Below, in pieces: positions 37,401-52,400 of a stretch of 64,000 nucleotides of DNA (position 1 is the first letter of the stretch; each line of letters begins with the position of its first letter). The stretch comes from Leptodactylus fallax. Lineage: Eukaryota; Chordata; Amphibia; Anura; Leptodactylidae. The position numbers and the translations under genes are program-made. The stretch is from NCBI GenBank assembly GCA_947044405.1, contig CAMRHE010000017.1, positions 10,136,001-10,200,000 of the forward strand, given 5' to 3'. Below the pieces are notes generated by a model. That model had not been told where the DNA came from, made no database searches, and saw only the letters and a list, made by a program, of their open reading frames with translations.

Positions 37401-40400
37401 GAAACCTGATAACTGACTTTGTTTTATCACTTCTGAGTCTCAGACTTTCTCCCAAATTTTCAAGCTAAGAACCGGACAAATCGCAGTAGCCAGACAGCCA
37501 ATGCACCTGGAAATCTTCTGCTGGTCTACAACCGACAATAATCCCCTATCCACAAGGTCTCCGAGTCCCTTGGCCTGACTACTGCTCCATCGCTTCTATT
37601 GTTAAGAGCTGGACTATTTCCATCAGTCCCGTAGAAGTGAATGCAGAGGTGACCGGGCATGGACATTGCTGCTCCATTGTCACAGGACACTCTCGGACAT
37701 TGGTTGTCATAATATTAGAGGTGACCAGGCATGGACATTGCTGCTCCATTGTCACAGGACACTCTCGGACATTGGTTGTCATAATATTAGAGGTGACCGG
37801 GCATTGACATTACTGCTCCATTGTCACAGGACACTGTAGGACATTGGTAGTCATAATATTAGAGGTGACCGGGCATGGACATTGCTGCTCCATTGTCACA
37901 GGACACTGTAGGACATTGGTAGTCATAATATTAGAGGTGACCGGGCATGGACATTGCTGCTTCATTGTCACAGGACACTCTCGGACATTGGTTGCCATAA
38001 TATTAGAGGTGACCGGGCATGGACATTACTGTTACATTGACATGGGACACTGTAGGACATTGGTTGCAATAATATTAGAGGTGACCAGACACGGACATTA
38101 CTGTTACATTGACACCGGACACACTCTGACATGGGTTGTCATAATAACAGAGGTGACCGGGCATGGACATTACTGCGCCATTGACACGGGACACTGTAGG
38201 ACATTGGTTGTCATAATATTAGAGGTGACCGGGCATGGACATTACTGCTCCATTGACATGGGACACTCTCGGACATTGGTTGTCATAATATTAGAGGTGA
38301 CCGGGCATTGACATTACCCTGCTCCATTGTCACAGGACACTGTAGGACATTGGTAGTCATAATATTAGAGGTGACCGGGCATGGACATTGCTGCTCCATT
38401 GTCACAGGACACTCTCGGACATTGGTTGCCATAATATTAGAGGTGACCGGGCATGGACATTACTGCTCCATTGACATGGGACACTGTAGGACATTGGTTG
38501 CAATAATATTAGAGGTGACCAGACACGGACATTACTGTTACATTGACACCGGACACTCTCGGACATTGGTTGTCATAATAACAGAGGTGACCAGGCATGG
38601 ACATTACTGCTCCATTGACACCGGACACTCTCGGACATGGGTTGTCATAATAACAGAGGTGACCGGGCATGGACATTACTGCTTCATTGACTTAGGACAC
38701 CAGCACCTTAGTTCTCATGATTTGATCAGATACTTATCACCTATCCACAGAATAAGGGTCATTGATTAGAAAAAAAATAAAGCCCTTTGAGCCTATGGCC
38801 ACACGTGGGGTCTGTTATGTTATATCCTGCAGTGGACGCAACCGCAGCAAAAGCCTACAGTGGATTCATTCAAAGGTTGTAAAACGCCGCAGAATCCGCA
38901 GTGTTCATTGACCTGTCGGGGGTTCCCAACCTCCAGTGCAGAACACTTTGTGTTGTGGGTTTCCCTGCGATTTGTTGAGATCTCATCCACTTCACAGCTA
39001 CTGTCATTTGCGGCAGGTTAGTCGCCGGTGCCGCCGCTGCCAGATGTCACTTTAGAAGGAGTCTGTCGGCATCATCATAATTTATAAAGTAAACATCAAT
39101 GTTCCGAAGCTCCAACATTTAGTAAGTAAGCTTTTTATAAATGGGCATATGAGTTGCCAAGTACTACTTGAGGTGATCCCTCAGATTCATATGTCCGGGA
39201 TTCTGAAGGATTTTCCTGTCTTGACTTTTTTCCGGGCAGATTTGTGAGTCACAGATCTGCAGAAACTGCCATAGGAATAGGAGGCTACATACACAAGTGG
39301 GGGAGAACTAACTATGGAGGAGGAACGTCTCTACCAGGTTACATTTTTATGGACACTGCCGTAGGAGGAACTACTATGTGGTTGGAATTATTTTATGGGC
39401 CCTGCTATATGTATGTGACATTATGGATATATCTGTGTGGTGGGCATCATGGTACGGGCAGTTCTGTGAGTGCAATTCTTCATGGGCATAAAAGTTTGGA
39501 ATAGTTGCAAGGTGTCCAAGTGTGGAGACATCTGTGAGTTCATTGGTGGCTCAGTGAATAAGGATGGTCTTTGGTTTTGGATGTGTCACAAGCTGTATCA
39601 GGAGGTAGGGAGTGTATTTGAAATATTTACTGGGGCGTATACGTCCATGATTCAGGCTCCTGGATTGCAAGCAGTCATCATGGCTGCCAGTAGACAGCCG
39701 CCTGCCTGTGGTTTCTTGTGCTTGCATATGTGCCATTCGGCCTTAGTAGACCACAGTCAAGTGCATCTCATCCTCATCCTCATCATGCCATTTTAGAATC
39801 CTAAACCTGGAGTGGATTGAAGAGAGACATGTCGGACATGTCCTTTATAAATTCTCTCCACCTGGTTTTGGCTTCAAACACTGCACACAAAAACCTGACC
39901 CTTAGTGTGCCCTAACATGTGCCCAAGACGTAACCACACTTGGAGTACCACGAATTGCTTAGTGCTTCACCTGTGCTTGCTGTGGTTTTGCAAAAAGTGA
40001 TGGTTTTAGTGCTGATTTAGTTTTTCCGTGTCACTGGCCGCCCACTACACAGGAAATGGCCGAATGGTCCTATTCAAATGAACTGGGCCGCTTGCAGAAA
40101 TAGCAAAAACCCTGTTAATACACACGTGACAAGACACTGTAACCCCTGCACTTTTTAATCCAGCCTTAGGAGCCATCAACTTGCCATGCCGCCAGAAACC
40201 GGACCGACCTCCTGTTCAGCATTGTTTTCAAATTGAGGGATTTTAGTACCGCGCGATTGTGCCGGTAAATCTGCTGTTTACGTAAAATCTGTGCAACCAT
40301 TAGCAACCAGAAAACCGCTCTGTGGCCACTATGTGAGACCGTACTATTTTTCACGGATCGCTCATCGCGAGGGGGGAGATTTATCAATACCAGCGTTTAG

Positions 40401-43400
40401 TATACCAGTCTTGGTAATCCCTACTCCTCATCATAAATAAGGCACATCCAGTGGCGAGAGGCAGCATAAAAGAAAAAAAATATATATTTTTTGGAAAACC
40501 CTGACTAGTGCAAGAAAAAAAAAACAAACTTTTCCATGCCTTATACAGTAGAACACTGGCATGACAGCCAGGATAAATCTTCCCAATTGACTCAAGTCTA
40601 TGAGGGATCTGTTAAAACGGATGCAAATTTGCTTTAAATGTCAGACTGCTTCAACCGATTTGTATCACCACCGTGTGAATAAGCCCTAAGGAATTTATCC
40701 CGAAAGTCTATTGGAACATTGCATAAATTTTATTATTAAAAATTATACAATGAATAATTGTAACGCTAGGTTCACTCTAGCTGTCCGCTTTGGGACCTGA
40801 AAAAACAGAGACCCTATCCGCTTAAAAAGCGGTTACCTGCAGAAGCCTATGGACCCCATAGACTATAATGGGGTCTGTCGGGTTTCTGCCTGAAATAGGC
40901 GGAGAGAAAAGTCCTGCTTGCAGATGAACCGACCGTAAGTCGTGCGTCCTAAAAAGCTGGGTGACAACATAAATGCCTTCTGCTGAAGTTTTTCATTTGG
41001 TTGGCACCCAGCTTTCCTGGAAACAGGTATATCTAAGGAACGGCTCAGAAACACTCAGTTTCTATTCACTGGGTATTTTTTTCCACTCCTTGTAGACACC
41101 TCCGAGCTCCTCCAAATGAATGTGCGTTGTCTTGTGGCTTGAGGCCAGTGAGACATTGACTTGCATTCGCCACCGTGTCTGGAATACAAATCTAAATGTT
41201 TTATGATGGCAGCTGACAGACGGCCGCAACCTCCCCGCATAGAAAGCGAAGGAGCAGATTTCGATCCGCCGTCTTCATTTTGCGCCCAAGTAACGTGCGG
41301 CTTTTGTGGCCGCCAGTACAAAGCCAAGGAATGAGGCCACACTCCGGCCAGATCTTCAGCTAATTGCTTCTTTATTATAAGCCGAGCTAATGCGTAGTTT
41401 GGTCCTTTCAATAAGCTGTAGAATCTGCTCTCTCGTAGCCCCCAGCATATTGTCAAAGTCTTTCTTCCGTCTCCATTCGGATTGCTCCACTGTGGTCTAT
41501 GACACTGTCTCATGCAATTATCGCTCGGCAGCCTGATGCCTGGAACTGAAGGCGCGTTTCCTGGGACTGCCATGAGAGACGGCTTTTTAGTGTCAATATT
41601 AAAGCACATCATTATTAGCTGGGGGATTATAAATAACATCGCAGTCGCTTCTTCTTGCGTGTTGAACACTGTGTAACACTCCTGTGCCATCGCTGGCGTT
41701 ATGCGCTTGTGATTTGCATGCGTACGCCTTTACCTGCGGGAGCCGATCACGGGTTGCTAGCTTTAGTTTAATTATTAAAGGGATTCTCCCACCAAAGCAG
41801 ATAACGGCGTATCTGTAGGATAGTCTTGTCCAACTGTTGCAAAACTACAACTTCCAGGATGCAGATTATCAGGTCATGCTGGGAGATGTAGTTCCGCAGC
41901 AGCTGGAGAGACCACAGACTGAAGATCTAATGCTTTAGGGGTATTTTGGCACTTGCTACTTGGTTCAGAGATTGTCTGAGACCCCAAATGATTGCAAGAA
42001 TAAAGGGGCCGCAGCTCTGTGAATTGACTTGGTTAGTTGCACCACCCCTGGATAGGACCTGCACCATACAACCATGCAGAAGGGTCTCTTGGGGGTCCCT
42101 GCCGTCAGATCGTCACTGGTCAGCAAGAAACCGCATTACGTAGCAATGTCCAAGGGTTATGTCGCAAAGAAAATGTATCCCCATCCATAGGATTGAGGAC
42201 AAGTATCTGAATAATGGGGTCTGACCTCTGAGATGGCGACCAATATCAGTGGTCCAAATGCCAAAAAAAAAAAAAGGAAAAGTTAGATTAAAAAAAAAAA
42301 AAAGCTACAAATGATAAAAGTGCCCCGTTTGGGTTTTTGTCACTTTTTTGGTATGGAAAAACACAAGCAATTTTTTTTTTTATTTGCAGCATTTTCTCGC
42401 TGCTGCAGTTTTCTACATGTGCTTTGTCAGTCTGCTAGCCTATTCATTTCTATGGCCTCATATGTGCGCCCCTGTATTATCTCAGGCCCTTGTATCCTTG
42501 TATGGCCTCAGGACAGGGCCTTTACCTGTGAGAGCAGTGAATGGGGCTGTGGAGGCAAGGGCGACCCACGGATGTCACACAGTGCACGCAGCCTGAGGCT
42601 GAAATCACACCAGGCACTTTTTGTGGCTACCGTTAAGACCAGGAGAAGATCCAGAAGGGATAAGAAATATAAAGGAAGAAACTGTACTTTCCCTACATGC
42701 TGATTCCACTCTTGACTTTGGTTTTAAAAAAAGGCATATAGGATGCCAGCCTTGGGGTATGTTCACACATCAAATTAAAATCAGACCTGTGTTTCCAAGC
42801 CTGAAGTCTGAGAAGGCCGGAGATAGGTTGCATATTTGCACGAGGATTAGCCCCATTGTCATTCAAGGAGACTAATCCTCTGCGTTTCCATATAAATGAC
42901 TTGCCACTTATTTCTGCAGCAGTTTTTCTTATGCTGCTCAGCTGGAAGTCTGCATGAAAATGTACTGATAAATGTGTACTCGGTTCCATAAACCCCATTC
43001 ATGAGCATGGGATGTGCAATGCTAGCAAATATCACATGGATACCGGCACAGAATCTATACCAAAATCCAACAAGTTGCTAAAAATTTTTATTTCTGTTTG
43101 TAGAAATGCCATGACTGGCAGGTATTATTATTCTGACCTGGTTTTCACCCAACTTTCCTAGACTCCTGAATGACCAGTCTGCGTTTCTGCCTGTGATGTG
43201 CAGAACATGAGGTGTCTAGCTGCTTTATTTTTGTGCCCCTTGAGGTGACTTGTATGCTTCTGAGATCACACTTATGGCTGGCTTTAAGATTTGTGGTTAA
43301 TGTAAAAGAATACAGATAATCCACAAAAAAATCCTCTGAGGTTCTCATTGGTGCCTAAATTGTAGGCTTTGAGTCGAGAATTAAAAGCAGTTTATTAGCT

Positions 43401-46400
43401 TTATTCACTTGCTGATTACATTATCATATAGAACAGAGTAGGAGGAGATTTTGCTGCAGCCACTTTACTTCCTCCCTGCTGCAGCTTCCCTCTCTTTACT
43501 TCCTCCCTGCTGAGATTGATGGTTGAATATAGGCGGACAGGTGTAAAATAATTTGAATAACTTACTCAAACAGGGCATAGCAAGTTGTTTGTGCATCTGT
43601 ATTGGAAATTGCTAGTTAATAGTCCTGTGATTACAGCAGCATAGGCACTAATTCAATCAAGTCTCAGTGTGAGGGGGGAAAAGTAGTATGAGCTAGGCGG
43701 CTTGTAGATAGAGTGGGTGGGCTTCAGCACCATTGTTTTTGTAATATCTCAAACAATACAGTAACTACCTGTTAGGGATTTTCCATAATAAATATGGCAC
43801 ATGCATCATGACACATATGTATCCATAGGCCACCAAGCACAGCCACGCTCGTATGTATGGAGCTGAAGCTAAGTAAACAAAAGAAGGGAATCCGATCCCG
43901 CTGGAGCTGCGGGGTCCCTTCAGTCAGCTGACCGGTGGTGCTGCTGGGAGTTTGGTCTGATAAGATATTGTTGCACCCGGAAAGTTTATTGCATTCCTTA
44001 AAGGGTTCTAAAATATAGCATAGAAGTTCCTTTGTATAACCCTGGTACACTGCTCATCTTCCGTAACAGGAATGTGTACATATTACCTATTTTTTTGGCT
44101 ACTTGAAGCTTTTCCTTGCCACCAGGACATATCTTCCCACTTGATCGGGATTTGGTTCCAAATATATTAAGATCTGATAATCCTCTGTAGCATTTCCAAG
44201 AATACACCGCCATATAATTACGAGGCACTCCACCCAGTGAAATATACATGAGCTGCAGCATTCCCGTAACTTCCTGCAGCACGGGCTTACCGTGCTGATG
44301 GCTATGACTATATGGCGTCTATGGCAGGCGCACCATTTAAAAATTTACCGACCACACAATCTTGGTAACCGTTGTGTTTTACCTTATCCTCTGTTCTATT
44401 TTCTTTGTAAAATCTACTAAAAGTAACCGCCTCCTCCTCCTCCTGTGGATTTAGGTTTAATTGATGAGATATCCTCTGTCACCACAGGCAAAAAGCAGAG
44501 AACGGCGCAAAGACCCAAAGGACTTCATAAGTTCCTCTATTACTAAACCACAAGCACTTGGCATGTGCGAGTGACCTATTTACCACAGTCAAGTCTTCAT
44601 CTTGTTCACTTCAGCTCGGGGGTCCCCGCTGTAGTTACATTCCTCGAATCATTGGGGGGATAGGATATCGTAACCACAATGAGTCCCACTGCAAATAGCA
44701 AATACGTTTAGCTTCCTGCTCTTCTGACCTTCCAGATAAGCTCTGGTGGATGTAGAATGTGAGTTGCTCGAAGCTGTGGCCTGAATTTTTACAAAAAACA
44801 TTAGATCGGGGGTCATTTACTGGTATGTACAAATGCCATGGTACGGTACATTTAAAGGGGTATTCCAGCCAGTAGTGTTTAGCAACCTTCCTCTGGATAG
44901 GTTATTAATGGGTGGTCCGTGGGGTTTCCGAAAGCTCGTGCCAACAGCGTCGTAGACTTTGAGACGAATGGCAGAGAGCAAGCTTGTCCCGTCGCTTCAT
45001 TTAGGTCATATTACAGCTGGTCATATTATTTAGATGTCATATTACAGCTCACAATACATTTATAAGGTGTGACTAGGTGCTGAGTGACAGAGGATTGGAA
45101 AAGACTGCAAGCAGCTGCTAAGTAGTAGGTTTCTATCTTGCCCCAAGTGCTTTATTGACATCAAAACTACAGTTCACAAGATTTGTATGGAGAGGGTAGT
45201 GGAGGAGTCAGTGAAAGAGGCTCAAAAGTGACTGTCAGCAGCTAAATAGTAAGCCTCTATCTCACCCCAAGTTCTTTATTGATATCAATACAGGTCCCTA
45301 CTTCTCTGTATGTGATACTGATGAAACTTGTGATTGAGAATGCTATGGAGCAGATCCCTCTAATTTTTTTTTTTCTGTACACAGTATATATTAGAAATCA
45401 CAGCATATAGTCCACCCACTGACTCAGGGAGAATTGATACTTGTATTCTGTGTTATTTAGCAGTTTTTATTTCTGCAGGCACGATCTGTAGTTTGCATTT
45501 CTTCCTCAGTTGGCGGATGTAGACTAGCTTTTATACACTGCACACAAGCATAGATAGATACTGCTCTGTAATGGTTGGTCTGTCTCTCACTCAGATACAG
45601 CCCCAGGATTTTGCAGGACATATATAGAGAAATACATACATATACTGATATGAATGAAGTACTTTGGTTGTGATAGAAAGCTCCTGTATAGCTTCGGCAT
45701 TCGACCATACCTCTCTTTCTACTTGTAAATCGCCTTGCCTATGCTCACTTCCCTCCTACCCTTTCCATAGAATTCTTTAGATGTGTAATCTGAGGCATGT
45801 GAACTGTGTTCCATCTTGAGACTGACATAGTAGAGATTTTCAGAGTGAAAGTCAGTTTAGGAAAGGAGGAGCAGGGAAGCAGAGTGATGAGAGGAAATAG
45901 GGACATTTTTCTCCTGCTAACATTTATTAAAGTTTCTTATAATCTCCCGTACTATTGGTTTATGCAAAGTTTATTGATACAACTATGCCGAATTAATGCT
46001 GCATTCAGGGGCTTCTTATAATTTCCACTGTAGATCTTGCTAACAAATCTGTATTTATTACAAGCAAGATTTTGTTATCGTTGGTAGAAATGTGGACATG
46101 GTTCACCCAGACATATCTATTGCCATTTTTTTTGTAGCATCACAAATGTTGTTTGCAGCATCCCTCCAGTAGGGGGTGGTGTTGAAAGCGGCTGCGCCAA
46201 TTGTATCAAGCATCAAGTGCACTAAAAGCATCAGCCCTTGCTATAGATTTAGATACAGAGATTTCTAGTCCGGGACTACATTACCGTCTTCCTCACGCAG
46301 GTGTTTGTAAGTCACTTGGGTATATTGTGCGTTACAAAGAAATACTAAAACCAGTAGACTCATTGCACTAAAATACTATTTCTCATTTCATGAAGGCTTC

Positions 46401-49400
46401 ATCTCTTGCAATTGTTTCATCATCCATCACCGGTATGTACTGTAGCAAGGTCATGTACTGAAACCAAGGACCTGGATCTTAAAGGAGACCTAGCAGATAA
46501 AAAATTCATAGGCCCGCTGGCAAGAGAATGGGATTACCAGGAGAGGCTTCACATGGTTGGTTAGACAACTTGACCACCTGCTCTTTTGGTTGACACTTCT
46601 ATGTTTTTGGTGGAAAACCTGGTCCTCAACACCATTCAAAGCACTCTTCAAGGGGGCCTTTTATTGCACAAACTTGTCTGAACGGAGACTCCGACACAGT
46701 CTTATCTGTGATGGTGACTGACAGCCATCTCTGTATGAACTCTTATATAGGAAAGGCTGTCCGTAACAGACTAGGACCGCCCACTGGACTCCAAAACCTA
46801 GAATGGCAGGTTCCTTTTATGTCCCCTACGAGCTTAGCAAAGAACGCATCGCGTCACAGAGGCTTTTGTGTGCACAGATTTGCTTTGTGCATGACCCTTT
46901 TGTCTGGGAACCCACGGTGCAAACTGGGAAATTCTGCAGCGTGTTCTTTCATCCTGCCGCTGCAAAAACGTCCATAAACCGGGTGGTATTTTTTTTTGCA
47001 ACTCATCTGTAGGTTTTCAGTTGTCCCCCTGCAGTTTTAGCCTTTGCATTACATCCGAGGATTAAAACCAATAATTGACATACCGCAGGTTCAGACTAGG
47101 GCTAAACATTGACTTTGTTTGCGACACACACAACCAAACATTGTCGTTTCGTTGCTATGTAGCGCTAGCCATAAAACCCTCAGCTCACTTTGCAGAATTT
47201 CTGCGGCTCTCCCATTCATTTGAATAGGGCTTGTAGAAATCCATGTATTTGCTACCAAAATAGCCCTGTTCAGATAAATGGAACTAATTTCCAGCTGCAG
47301 AAATTTCCACAGCAAAACTTGCAACATGTGAATGTACCCTAAAGTCGCATTCACACAACTGCGTTTTAGACTTGAAACTCTGTCCGTGTTTTGGCCGGAT
47401 TTACCATCCTGCACCTTATGCCGGGAGAGGGACTACTAGCTGTATAGTTATCTGTGATGTGAGGAGTCCCGGCCTCCCAGCGACGTACTGTCCTGTAGAT
47501 AACTATACTGCTAGGAGTCCCTGTCACAGCATAAGGTGCAGGCCGGTAAATCCGAGCCAACACATGGACAGAAGTATCACAGCTGAGACTTGGTCGTGTG
47601 AATACAACCTTATGGTTGTCCTCTGCTTTGTGAATTTCCAGATTAGTCTGGGTTCACGCAGTGCAGATTCCTCAAAATCCCTTGACTATCGGTTGCTGTA
47701 TTACAGGAATGTCGTCCATCGCTCTGGATTTACAATATCACCACACAGGGCGTCCATGGCCATGAGGGCTAGCTGTTTGTAATGCCCATCCTGTGCGTGC
47801 CCTGCGGGAATAGCAGCCAGTCCTGTAATATCAGGACAAGAGATGAGTGCTATATGTAAATTGAGGATATATTATTACCTCTATACTGGTTTGCATTTTG
47901 CATGCATGGCTAAGATGCAGATGATTCGATATGGAGGGAGCACATGGGGCTTGTGTTGTGGGGGTTGTGCTGATAAGACTCCTGTGCCTGCAGATGAGGC
48001 CATTGTTTGTGTTGACAAAGCATTGCCCTTTGTAGGAAGTCATTATAGAGAGGACCAGTGCTTGCCCCCGAGTGTGGGAATTCTGGCAATTTCCCTGCCC
48101 CCCATTCAGAGAGCTGACAGAGTGTGTGAAAGTTGCAGCTGCTGCACATGTAGGTCAGGGGGGTGTTCCTGCGTCCATGGCTCAGTATGGCAGATCTTAC
48201 CTGGCAATATTCTGCAAGGTCTGGATCAATACCCGCACGTGGCTTCTGAAGGGCTGCATCAGAACATACTTGTATATACCCACATGGTATCAGTACATGG
48301 GCTTCTGTATACCTTGCTATGTACCAGTATATCCTCTACGCCAGGGGTCAGCCACCTTCAGCACTCCAGCATGTATACTTGCTATGCTATTCTTGGACTC
48401 CCATATAAGTGCATGACTAGGCCTCGTTCAGGAGGCTTGGAAAGCTGGGTGACAATCCATGTAGGGTTTGTGGTCAACGTTTACAGAAGTAATGTGACAC
48501 AGGAACTAAAGCTCTGTTCACATTTGCAACAGAACAAAGAAAATAATGGCTGTGCCGGATCCCCGACATGACCGTGCCAGATCCCCGGCATGACCGTGCC
48601 GGATCGATCCTATTAGCTATAATGGTGTTTGCTAAGATTCCATCCTGGGCCCCAGGACTTGACAAAATAGTACAGTATGGTAACACAGACTTGGAGATTT
48701 CAACCCACACTTGAATAGCGTCTTAAAGGCGTTGTCTTGCGTTAGGCATTAGCAGCATTATTTTAGAATTTGCCGCCTTTTTGCCTGACTGATGGGTTTC
48801 CGACCACTTTCTCTTCCGCCGATCACTAGAGCACAGTTATAATGTCTCTGGTCGGCTTCTCTCTACCTTCCAGAGTCCACTTGGTCAGTCCATTGTTGTT
48901 GGTATCTGTCAGGCTAAGACAAGCTGGCATGGCGGTTTACCACGTTTGATGTGTTTTAAGACTCCATTGCAGCATGACTAATGTAATATTTCCATTCAGG
49001 ACTCTGGGAAAGCTGGGTAGTAACCCCTGCGGGAGCTGTAATGGGGACCATATTATTATCCATCATATTTCCTTTATAGTAGACCATGGGCCTCACACAA
49101 CAGGCTATGACAGGGGTCGCTATGACCGTGTGATCCATAGAGGGCGGTACTGTTCTTACAGCCATTGACATGGTATAGCGGTGTAGTACAATATACAGTG
49201 AACAGGTCTCCTCTAACGTCGATGGATCTTCTGTCGCTGACACTCAATAACCCAGTATTGACTCTGTCAGGGCCTAGGATCATTATTACAGACCTCGGGT
49301 AAATATTGGCTTTTAGAATTGCTCCGTCTCCTGGACTTGCTGTGATCATCAGATGGCCATTGAAATGAATGGTAACATTAAATCCATTACTGACTTCTGT

Positions 49401-52400
49401 GGTTTTGCTGTTCCCATTATTTTTTTTATTTTTTTGAGTTGCTTGGAACCCGTCAGCAAGAAGGAAGACTGTATGAAGGGTGTAAAGGGTTCCAAAACAT
49501 GGCTGCTCTATTCCAGGTTGTGTGTAGTATTGCAGCTTAGTCCCATATACTTTTAATAGAGGTGAGCTGTAGTTCCCGACACAACCTGTGGACAAGTGTG
49601 GCGCTGTTTCTGAAATAAAGCAGCCATGTTTTTTGTTTTTTTTGTGTGGAAGTTGTGGAAACCCCTTTAATAGATAAACTTGTGTTTTTTAGTCACTCAC
49701 TATAATTTGTGTTAAAACATGGACATCCTCAGTATGACGTCTCACGGCCTAATCGGCCAGGGGCAACACATAGCTGCGATCATGCAATTGCATGAAAACT
49801 GCGACAAAAGCTGCGTTAGGTTGCATTCACACAGTGCAGTTAAAACTGCATTGGAAAAACCTGTATGCATTTTTGGTGCTGTTTCTTATACAGGTGACAC
49901 TTGTTACCTGAACAATTAGGAAATGGCGCCAAAATCTGCATAAAAATGCAGGCAGTTTTTTCCAATTCGGTGTGAACACATCCTTAGTTTTTTGCAATGA
50001 TTGTGGTGCAATGTGCCACACTGTTACCGCTGCATGAAAACATGTCCTAAAAGTAGGGGGGTTCACCCAGTGGGGAGATCTGTTTTCTATGTGGTTCATT
50101 TTTGGATGTAACAATAACAATAAGCAGATCACAAAGTATTCCTCAGGTGAGATCGTCAACGGTCTGCAGGTGAGCCTTGCAGTAAGTGTTCAGTTTCCCT
50201 ACAGCACTCCCACAGGGGAAATGATGCATTACACATTGCCAGCTGCATCTTTGTAATGCAGGTCCTCCAGAGCGAGGGACACTCTTTGGGATCCTCAGCT
50301 CTTGACTAGACTGGAGAGCACTTACAACACAGGACCTCTCCTAATAGGACAACCCCTTTAAGATGATATGTGATGAATACATTTTATACAGCCGCGTTTT
50401 TCTCATGTAACCTGTGTCCGTTCTGTTTTTTCGCAGACATGCCAATATTTGGACTATGCCCGGCCTACGATGAGTTCTATCTGGTTGTATGTAGCCAATG
50501 TAATCAGGTCATAAAGCCGCAAGCATTTCAATCACATTATGGTAAGTGCTTAACTATGACTTAATAACGCTGTTAAATCAGGATTAAAGATGGCACATTG
50601 TGTTCATCCCGCTAATGATTTACCAGGCTCCTCACATGGAAATGCACTCCGAGGATTTTAACGCAAACCACACTTTTGGTTGTTATTTTGTCAGACGTTT
50701 ACAGGATTGTTTTACATATGATTGTAATAACCACATCCAGCCCTGTGCAGTACGGAGCTGTAAATCTGACACGTACAGGGGTAGTCCCGAGATATAAACC
50801 TACCCCCCCTAGCTACAGTGCCTAATGGGTGGGGTCTGACTGGTGCAACCACCAATCACTAATACACGGGCCCCATGTCCCCCCATTAGAATACAGCAGG
50901 GGTCAAGCATGTACGCTCTCACTTAATTCATCTCTATGGGAATAGCTGAGCGCTATCCAAGTCCTATAGACATGGCAGTACACATGCGTGATCACCCCGC
51001 CATTCAGAATAAAGTACATTGCCCCCTGTCATTGTGGGGTTCCAGTAGTGATACCCCCACTGATCAGACACTTACCACCTGTCCTTTCAATAGGTTTACA
51101 TCTGGGGAAAATCCATTTAAAGGGATTTTCAGACCCCCATGTCCATTTTTCATGGTGGTGACCTGTCCACAGGATGTGATCTTTGGGGGTCAAACGCCCA
51201 GACCCCACACAGATCAGCTGCTTGATGGTACGGGGAGCATGTGCAGGCTCTCCTATACAAGTATTAGGAGCGGCACTATAGCTTCCAGTGCCCCAATGCT
51301 GTCCGAACAGCTGATCTGTACTGGATCCATGTGTCCAATATATAGGTTATCAGTATGAAAATTTGGGTTAACAGCCCCTTTAACTGGACTGTGAGGGAAA
51401 AATCCAGGCTCAGCAGAGACTTTTACTGTGATTTTGTTGCCGATCTGTATGTTACCTGCTGCTATGTGTAGGTTTTACCCTTTCAGTCTGTAGGACGCCC
51501 CATGTAGGACGCTCCGTTCTGGTTTATATAAGGGCAAACTTGTGTCCCCTTTATATAATGTCCTTATAGGACTAATGGACAGGGTTTATTTTCGAGAGAA
51601 CCCCTTTAGTACAGTGATCTACAACCTGTGTACTGTACACTTGAGAAAATACAACTCCCTATATGCTGGAGGGGCACAGATCAGTGCCTTAAAGGGGTTA
51701 TCCATCTTTTTAATATTGATGACTGAACCCTTAGGATAGACCATGAATTTTAGATCTGTAGGTGTCCAGTACCTGTTGTAGGACACTGTAGCTCCCCGTA
51801 ATGTTTACATGCCAGGATAGCAGTGGGTTTAGGTACCGCAGCCTTGTCCCAGTGTAGTCTATGGAACATGGCTGCAGTACCTAAACCTTCTGCTACACAT
51901 AGCACAGCGTGGAAACATTACCGGGAGCCGAGCTTTGCTGGAACAGCTGATCTGTGGGGTGCCAGCTATTGGATTCCGACAGGCCTAAAATGAATGGCCA
52001 TCAATATTAGAAAGGTGGATAATCCTCTTAAAGGGATTGTCTACTACTTTACTATTGATCAGCTATCTTTAGGATTGGTAATAACTAGTACAGGTTGCAG
52101 ACAGCCCCTTTAATAAGTTTTAGTTTTCTTGGTCTACTGATACAGGGTAAGTCTTGGCTCTTTTTCTTCCTGGAACATTCCCAAGAGACTGTAATAAAAC
52201 ATTGGTGAGCCTTTGCTCGGAATATTACACAACTGGAGTAATGGCAGATTCCTTGTATACTCTGATTCCCGGACATTTCTGTTTACTAGCAGGGCCGTCG
52301 TGTCCCGTCACTACAGCTGCTTAGAAATCCTAAAGGAGCTCCTCTATGTAGGTGCGCGTCCGCCACTTCATCTGGAATATTTTCATCTCGGATGAATCTC

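Larger units (their letters stand above)
28614..50436 (+). other. ATXN7: ATXN7 intron (21.8 kb)
   Basis: The intron separates the ELDESFKE exon from the zinc-finger exon, as in human. No extra exon is supported. Repeats recognised are listed separately: elements at 29067, 29776, 30102, 30345, 30841, 32002, 33009, 34373/34566, 35697, 40761 and 47342, and the 72-bp minisatellite at 37646. Stretches such as 36350-37600, 39000-40100 and 45000-46900 hold nothing I recognise beyond weak repeat remnants. 41050-41770 is unusually complex and may be a conserved element. Confidence 0.85.

Noticed and set aside
37646..38700. CRISPR-like array
   Set aside because: Units are adjacent without unique spacers, and the context is a vertebrate intron; it is a minisatellite.
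37579..38769. Open frames of about 155 residues with a 24-residue repeat ([11 protein letters not shown] type)
   Set aside because: The 72-bp unit is a multiple of three, so open frames arise automatically; the array derives from a dispersed repeat and breaks frame at 38313.
41055..41690. 211-codon minus-strand open frame
   Set aside because: No recognisable domain and no convincing splice context; kept only as a possible non-coding element.
47843..48571. 242-codon plus-strand open frame
   Set aside because: The right part overlaps a hAT-type repeat remnant near 48340 and the rest has no recognisable domain.
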